Shown here piece after piece: positions 59,823 through 64,000 of a stretch of DNA of 64,000 bases. The notes beneath the pieces are model-generated. The model did not search any database. It worked only from the letters and a program-made list of their open reading frames with translations, and was not told the origin of the DNA. Numbering within the stretch: the first letter of the stretch is position 1; every line of letters starts with the position of its first letter. Source of the stretch: Halomonas salipaludis (GTDB taxonomy: Bacteria; Pseudomonadota; Gammaproteobacteria; Pseudomonadales; Halomonadaceae); contig NZ_NSKB01000002.1 in the NCBI RefSeq assembly GCF_002286975.1, positions 682,001 through 746,000 on the forward strand. The letters run 5' to 3'. A program made the position numbers and the translations under genes.

Positions 59823-60952
59823 GCGCTGACACCGGAGCGCTGAGGTGCAGCACCGAAGCGGGCCAGCTGCATCTCCTTGAGACGGCTGGCCACGCGGCGA
59901 AAGGCAAAGCTCAGCTCCCCCTGGGCATACAACTCCTCAATGGGCACCTGCGCCTCGATATACAGCGGCACGCCGCGGTCGTAGCACTCGTCGACCAGGG
60001 CGATGAAGCGCCGCGCGCCGTCATCCTGCCATGAAAAGCCGCGCCGCGCGCCACCGCCGGCGGTATCCGGCCCCAGGTCTTCGATCTTGGCCTCCTCGAG
60101 CGGGGTACCGGCTGCGCCGCCCATGGCCGGCACCCCGCCGACCAAAATGTGCCGAAAGCGGTCGCACAGGCTGATGAAATCCAACGCCCCCAGCGGCTGC
60201 TCGCAGAGTTGCGCATAGCGACACCACAGCGCCGCCTCGCTACGCCCTTCCACCTCGATCATGCGCCCATCCAGATCGAGGGGCTCTCGGCAGGCCGCCT
60301 GCCCCTCACTAAGTTGGGCAAACACTTGCGCCAGCCGCTGCGGCGCGCGGACCCAGTAGCGCGGCTCGGCGCGGCCCGGATGCTCGCGGTGATCGCAGCC
60401 GCCGTCCATCGCCACCACCTGCAGGTGCCGCTCGATGGCGGCGATCGCCGGCAGGAAGCGCTCGCGATTGTAGCCCTCGGCATACAGCTGATTCGGCGGC
60501 TGGTTGGAGGTGGTGACCAGCACTACCCCGGCGTCGAACAGCGCCTGCATCAGCCGGCCGAGCAGCATGGCATCGGCGATATCGCTGACGAACAGTTCAT
60601 CCAGGCACAGCACCGCGACCTCATCGCTCAGCTCATGGGCCATCACCGTGAGCGGGTCCGGTGTACCACTGAGCTGGAACTGACGGCGATGTACCCAGCG
60701 CATGAAGTGGTGGAAGTGCTGACGGCGGGCAGGCACCGCCAGCGCGTCGTGAAAGCGATCCATCAGCCAGGTCTTGCCGCGCCCCACCGGCCCCCACAGG
60801 TAGACGCCCTGGGGCCGTGAGCCGTCGTCATGCAGCGCCCGGTAGCAAGCCTCGAGGACATCCGCGGCGTGCGCCTGGGCGGCGTCGGCGGCGAAGTCCA
60901 GGCGCACCAGGGCATCGTCGTAGGCTTGGCGGGGCGAGAGGCGTTGAGTCAT
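59819..60952 (-). CDS. zapE: Cell division protein ZapE (AFG1-like ATPase)
   Basis: 377-residue P-loop ATPase that associates with the division ring and destabilises FtsZ bundles. Walker A is YLWGPVGRGKTWLMDRF near residue 55, the HFHHFMRWVH segment follows, Walker B is VLCLDELFVSDIADAM, and LVTTSNQPPNQLYAEG is the sensor region. The ATG at 60952 (MTQRLSPRQAY) has AGGAG before it; the frame continues to 61060 without a better site. Confidence 0.94.
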   Translation of the reverse strand: MTQRLSPRQAYDDALVRLDFAADAAQAHAADVLEACYRALHDDGSRPQGVYLWGPVGRGKTWLMDRFHDALAVPARRQHFHHFMRWVHRRQFQLSGTPDPLTVMAHELSDEVAVLCLDELFVSDIADAMLLGRLMQALFDAGVVLVTTSNQPPNQLYAEGYNRERFLPAIAAIERHLQVVAMDGGCDHREHPGRAEPRYWVRAPQRLAQVFAQLSEGQAACREPLDLDGRMIEVEGRSEAALWCRYAQLCEQPLGALDFISLCDRFRHILVGGVPAMGGAAGTPLEEAKIEDLGPDTAGGGARRGFSWQDDGARRFIALVDECYDRGVPLYIEAQVPIEELYAQGELSFAFRRVASRLKEMQLARFGAAPQRSGVSA

Positions 60953-61071
60953 TCGAGGGGCTCCTGGCACTGAGAGCTGACCATGCCATGTCGTCCCGAG
61001 CCAGACAAATGCCCCCGGCGTGCCGCGATGCAGTACCATGGGGGCCGCTTCTGGCCACAAGGAGGAACCCC

Positions 61072-61530
61072 ATGGACTGGAACCCGGCTCTGCTATGGTT
61101 GGCGCTCAGCCTGCTGCTGGCACTCGCCGAACTCACCTCCGGCGCCATGGTGCTGCTGGCCCTGGGCATCGCGGCGCTATTTGCCGCCTTACTGGCCTGG
61201 CTCGGCCTGCCGCTGGCCTGGCAGCTGATCGGCCTGGCGTTGGCCGCCGGCGTCATGGTCCCGGTAGCCATCAAGTTTATCCGCCCATGGTTCTCCCCCC
61301 GCGGCGTGGCCTACGGCACCACCGGTACCGGGGTCGAGAAAGGCCGCGTCTACCGCACCCTGATCCGTGATTACGACGGCGCCACTGGCATCAAGGTCAA
61401 CGGCGACTTCTACCGCCTGCGCGTGCAGGAAAGCGCCGCCACCGAGCTGCCGCTGGGCACCGCCGTGGTCTTCAAGGAATTCGATGGCACTACCGCCATC
61501 GTCACCATTGCATCACCCAAGGAGCACTGA
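61072..61530 (+). CDS. NfeD-family membrane protein
   Basis: 152-residue protein with two to three N-terminal helices (residues about 5-65) and a C-terminal OB-fold domain (GTTGTGVEKGRVYRTLIRDY, then VNGDFYRLRVQ). NfeD proteins work with SPFH/stomatin proteins in membrane quality control; the SPFH gene follows after 2 bp, the usual pairing. GGAGGAA precedes the ATG at 61072. Confidence 0.92.
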   Translation: MDWNPALLWLALSLLLALAELTSGAMVLLALGIAALFAALLAWLGLPLAWQLIGLALAAGVMVPVAIKFIRPWFSPRGVAYGTTGTGVEKGRVYRTLIRDYDGATGIKVNGDFYRLRVQESAATELPLGTAVVFKEFDGTTAIVTIASPKEH

Positions 61531-61532
61531 AC

Positions 61533-62582
61533 ATGGACTTACCCGTGAGCCCCGGCCTGATACTGGCCCTGATCGTCGTCTTTATCGGCATCCTGATCGT
61601 CGTCAAGGGGCTAGTGATCGTGCGCCAGTCCGAGGTCATGGTGATCGAGCGCCTCGGCTCGTTTCACCGCGTGCTGGAGAGCGGTATCAATATCATCATC
61701 CCGTTCATCGACCAGCCCCGCGCGATCACCATGATCCGCTACCGCAAGATGGGCGATGACTACCACGCCATCACCACTGACGAGATTCGCATCGATCGTC
61801 GTGAAACGGTCATGGACTTTCCCGGCCAGCCGGTGGTGACCACCGACAACGTCACGGTGCGCATCAACGGCGCCCTCTACTACCAGATCATCGACCCCAA
61901 GCGCGCCGTCTATGAGGTCGAGAATATGAGCCAGGCGGTGGAAGTGCTGGCCAAGACCACGCTGCGCTCGGTAGTCGGCAAGATGGAGCTCGACAAGCTG
62001 TTCGAGTCCCGCGCCGAGGTCAACAACGAGATCCAGAGCGCCATGGAGGAGCCGGCCTCCAAGTGGGGCGTCAAGCTGTCGCGGGTCGAGGTGCAGGACA
62101 TCGCCATGCCCGAGGAAGTCGAGACCGCCATGCGCCTGCAGATGGCCGCCGAGCGCAAGCGTCGTGCCACGGTGACCGAAGCCGAAGGCGAAAAGTCGGC
62201 AGCCATCGCCAAGGCCCAGGGCCAGCGCGAATCGTCGATCCTCAACGCCGAGGGCGACAAGGAGTCGGCCATCCTGCGCGCCCAGGGCGAGCAGGAGTCG
62301 ATCAAGCTGGTGCTCAACGCCATCGGCGACAGCGAGGAGAACAAGCAGACCGTGGTCGGCTATCTGCTCGGCCAGAGCTATATCAAGGCGCTGCCGACCA
62401 TGGCCAAGGACGGCGAGCGGGTCTTCGTGCCCTACGAGTCCAGCGCCCTGCTCGGCTCGATGGGCATGTTCCGCGACCTGGCCGGCTCCCCGGAAGACGC
62501 GGTGGGCAAGCACCTGCGCAGCAGCGGCAAGACGGACGGGCTACGCGGCGGCGTGGTCGGCGGTGCCGCCAGCGGCAGCTGA
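61533..62582 (+). CDS. SPFH/Band 7 (stomatin-like) protein, QmcA-type
   Basis: 349-residue membrane-anchored protein. A single N-terminal helix (residues 8-28) is followed by the SPFH domain (VIERLGSFHRVLESGINIII, DNVTVRINGALYYQI, TLRSVVGKMELDKLFESR). A charged coiled coil then begins at AMRLQMAAERKRRA around residue 203, with a Gly/Ser-rich tail. It likely forms large ring oligomers that organise membrane proteases. Operon with NfeD. Confidence 0.93.
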   Translation: MDLPVSPGLILALIVVFIGILIVVKGLVIVRQSEVMVIERLGSFHRVLESGINIIIPFIDQPRAITMIRYRKMGDDYHAITTDEIRIDRRETVMDFPGQPVVTTDNVTVRINGALYYQIIDPKRAVYEVENMSQAVEVLAKTTLRSVVGKMELDKLFESRAEVNNEIQSAMEEPASKWGVKLSRVEVQDIAMPEEVETAMRLQMAAERKRRATVTEAEGEKSAAIAKAQGQRESSILNAEGDKESAILRAQGEQESIKLVLNAIGDSEENKQTVVGYLLGQSYIKALPTMAKDGERVFVPYESSALLGSMGMFRDLAGSPEDAVGKHLRSSGKTDGLRGGVVGGAASGS

Positions 62583-62600
62583 TTCCGGCCCGCAAGTTAA

Positions 62601-62863
62601 GAGGGTGTTTACAAAAGTCACGAGCGAAGGTCAGGGCTAGGCCCGTTCCCAACGGGCCAACGCACTTCCCACATCCATGTGGGTCGCAAGGCGAAATCAG
62701 CTGACAAATAGTCAGGATTGACGATTTGGGCAGCTCTGCTGCTCGAAGAGCGAGCGACATGGATGTCGCAAATCCAAAAGCGGAGTTTACGAGTGTGTAA
62801 ATGAGCATTTTGAAGGTGATTTCAACGCAGCATGACCGAGCGCAGTAGTTTGTAGACACCCTC
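62601..62863. repeat. Non-coding element with terminal inverted repeats (MITE-like)
   Basis: The ends are GAGGGTGTTTACAAA (62601-62615) and TTTGTAGACACCCTC (62849-62863), inverted repeats matching at 14 of 15 positions. Inside are several perfect small hairpins: GGCCCGTT/AACGGGCC (62640-62658), CCCACAT/ATGTGGG (62668-62683) and GACAT/ATGTC (62756-62767). It has no coding potential and is more AT-rich than the flanks. No clear target duplication is seen. It looks like a mobile or repeat-family element; copy number in the genome cannot be judged here. Confidence 0.65.
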
Positions 62864-62870
62864 TAGACAA

Positions 62871-62897
62871 CGCGGCCGGGCCAATTGCCCGGCCGCG
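62871..62897. terminator. GC-rich hairpin downstream of the symporter gene
   Basis: CGCGGCCGGGC (62871-62881), loop CAATT, GCCCGGCCGCG (62887-62897). A perfect 11-bp stem 16 bp past the stop of the minus-strand symporter gene, so it likely ends that transcript. T run weak on both sides. Confidence 0.65.
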
Positions 62898-62912
62898 CTG
62901 TATCTAGCGCTC

Positions 62913-64000
62913 TCAACCGCCATGTACGGCGGTGTCCGCGGCGACCGTCTTACCGCCACTGCCAAGGCGGGTAAGCCCGCGCGGCGCGGCGATGCGGAAG
63001 AACCGCTCCACCACCTCGGATGAAGTCGGCGCCGTAACCAGCGAGACCGCCACGAACACCGGCAGGTTGAGCATCAATCCCCAGAAACCGGCATGAACCC
63101 CCAGCGGATGCGGCCACAGGGTGGTAAAGGCCACGGTAACCAGGAAGCCGGCGACGATACCCGCCATCACCCCCAACCGCGAGGCCCGCGGCCAGAAGAA
63201 CATGCCGATGAAGGCCGGCAATACCTGGGTGGCAAAGCCCAGCCCCACCAGCAGGATCATCACCAGGCTGCCCGGCTCGGCGATCGCCAGCGGGGCGATC
63301 ACCAGCGCCATCAGCGGCACGATCATCCAGCGCGCCAGCCTGCCGGTCAGCGCATCCGAAAGCCCCAACAGAGGCTGCACAACGTCGCGACTCCAGGACA
63401 GCGCCACCGAGTGGATGAACGGCTCGCTGGAGGACATCGAGGCCGCCAGGGTGCCGGCCCCCAACAGCCCTACCAGCACCACCGGCAGATGCTGCATGGC
63501 ATACTCCAGCACCACGGTATCGGCCCGCGCCAGCTCAGGCAGCGAGAAGATGCCGATGAAGCCCACTACCACCATCGGCAGGATCACCACATAGTAGGTC
63601 GGCAACCAGGTAGCGCTGCGGCGGATGGTGCGCGCCGAGGAGGCGCTCATCCACTGGGTCCACACCGGCGGCATGAAGGAGAACATCGAGACGATGATCG
63701 AGGTGGTCCAGAAGCTAAACGTCATGTCGCCACCGGCCCCCGGCAGCGTGAGGAACTCGCCGTGCTCGGCCAGCAGTCGCTCGAAGAGCGGGGCGAAGCT
63801 CAGGCCACCGGTGGCACTGTGCAGCGCCCAGAGCCCCACCGCCCAGGCCACGATCAGCATCAGCACGCCCTGGAAGGCATTGGTACGCCCAATGGCGCGC
63901 TGGCCGCTGACGAACAGATAGACCGCGATACACGCCAGCACCAGCGGCACCCCCAGCCACACCGGAATCGTCCCACCGCTCATCACGAACAGAATGTAGG
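62913..64000 (-). CDS. Sodium:solute symporter family protein (5' partial)
   Basis: C-terminal part (about 362 residues) of a membrane carrier of the sodium:solute symporter family. The frame is open to the last base of the window (YILFVMSGG), so the true start lies beyond it. About ten helices are seen, with a family-like region AGTLAASMSSSEPFIHSVA corresponding to the sodium-site helix, and VGLGFATQVLPAFIGMFFWP. The closest style is of the pantothenate/proline/unknown-substrate SSS carriers; the substrate cannot be told. Confidence 0.88.
   Translation of the reverse strand, partial: YILFVMSGGTIPVWLGVPLVLACIAVYLFVSGQRAIGRTNAFQGVLMLIVAWAVGLWALHSATGGLSFAPLFERLLAEHGEFLTLPGAGGDMTFSFWTTSIIVSMFSFMPPVWTQWMSASSARTIRRSATWLPTYYVVILPMVVVGFIGIFSLPELARADTVVLEYAMQHLPVVLVGLLGAGTLAASMSSSEPFIHSVALSWSRDVVQPLLGLSDALTGRLARWMIVPLMALVIAPLAIAEPGSLVMILLVGLGFATQVLPAFIGMFFWPRASRLGVMAGIVAGFLVTVAFTTLWPHPLGVHAGFWGLMLNLPVFVAVSLVTAPTSSEVVERFFRIAAPRGLTRLGSGGKTVAADTAVHGG

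Noticed and set aside
1-64000. tRNA, rRNA, CRISPR arrays, prophage or transposase genes
   Set aside because: No cloverleaf-type sequence, regular direct-repeat array, phage structural gene or transposase motif was noticed; only the small inverted-repeat element near 62.6 kb looks mobile. This was read by eye, and a covariance search for small RNAs was not possible.

Overview
The window looks like the chromosome of a Halomonas-type gammaproteobacterium. The grounds are high GC, tight operons with ATGA-type overlaps, TRAP, BCCT and sodium-symporter uptake systems, and gammaproteobacterial families such as ZapE, ArfB, DUF3581 and DUF3541. The genus is an inference; there is no rRNA, tRNA or housekeeping marker here to fix it. 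No CRISPR array, prophage or recognisable transposase gene was seen.

Layout. 1-7 kb: a plus-strand catabolic run made of a TRAP transporter (first gene cut by the window edge), a DUF2848 protein, an amidase, an unknown membrane protein and an old-yellow-enzyme reductase. 7-11.5 kb: small conserved proteins (DUF1499, a C39-like protein), a lipoprotein and an M42-like peptidase. 10.5-18 kb: a BCCT transporter / CocE-type hydrolase / LysR operon, arfB, a proline-racemase-family enzyme with an MDR oxidoreductase, and a YbaK-like protein.

18.8-28.2 kb is the most unusual region. It is a seven-gene, fully overlapping or abutting plus-strand operon: class I HMG-CoA reductase, UbiA-type prenyltransferase, PEP-synthase-like phosphotransferase, DUF3419/BtaA-like aminocarboxypropyl transferase, a dolichol/phytol-kinase-like membrane protein, a GNAT acyltransferase and an AMP-forming acid ligase. 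I know of no described pathway with this set. The families point to an isoprenoid-containing polar lipid or prenylated metabolite, but the product is unknown.

28.2-45 kb: mixed core genes. These include an SDR, NnrU, an MFS exporter, a diguanylate cyclase, CorA, a chemoreceptor paired with an orphan periplasmic binding protein, an esterase, an acyltransferase, a tandem universal stress protein, DUF3581, a large AsmA-like protein with triplicated modules, and a DUF3541 lipoprotein whose 3' end runs antisense into the AsmA gene.

45-58 kb: a polyol/sugar catabolic island, visibly poorer in GC in its second half. It holds a split transketolase, a glycerol-kinase-like FGGY kinase, a SorC regulator, two SDR dehydrogenases, an RbsABC-type ABC importer with a DUF2291 protein, and transaldolase. 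It is flanked by a broken ribH on the left and a broken tpiA on the right. Two near-identical 14-bp palindromes upstream are candidate SorC operators. The logic would be import, oxidation of a polyol to a ketose, phosphorylation, then rearrangement by transketolase and transaldolase into glycolysis.

58-64 kb: TRIC-type channel, DUF305 protein, small lipoprotein, ZapE, an NfeD/SPFH pair, a 263-bp non-coding element with terminal inverted repeats, and a sodium:solute symporter cut by the window end.
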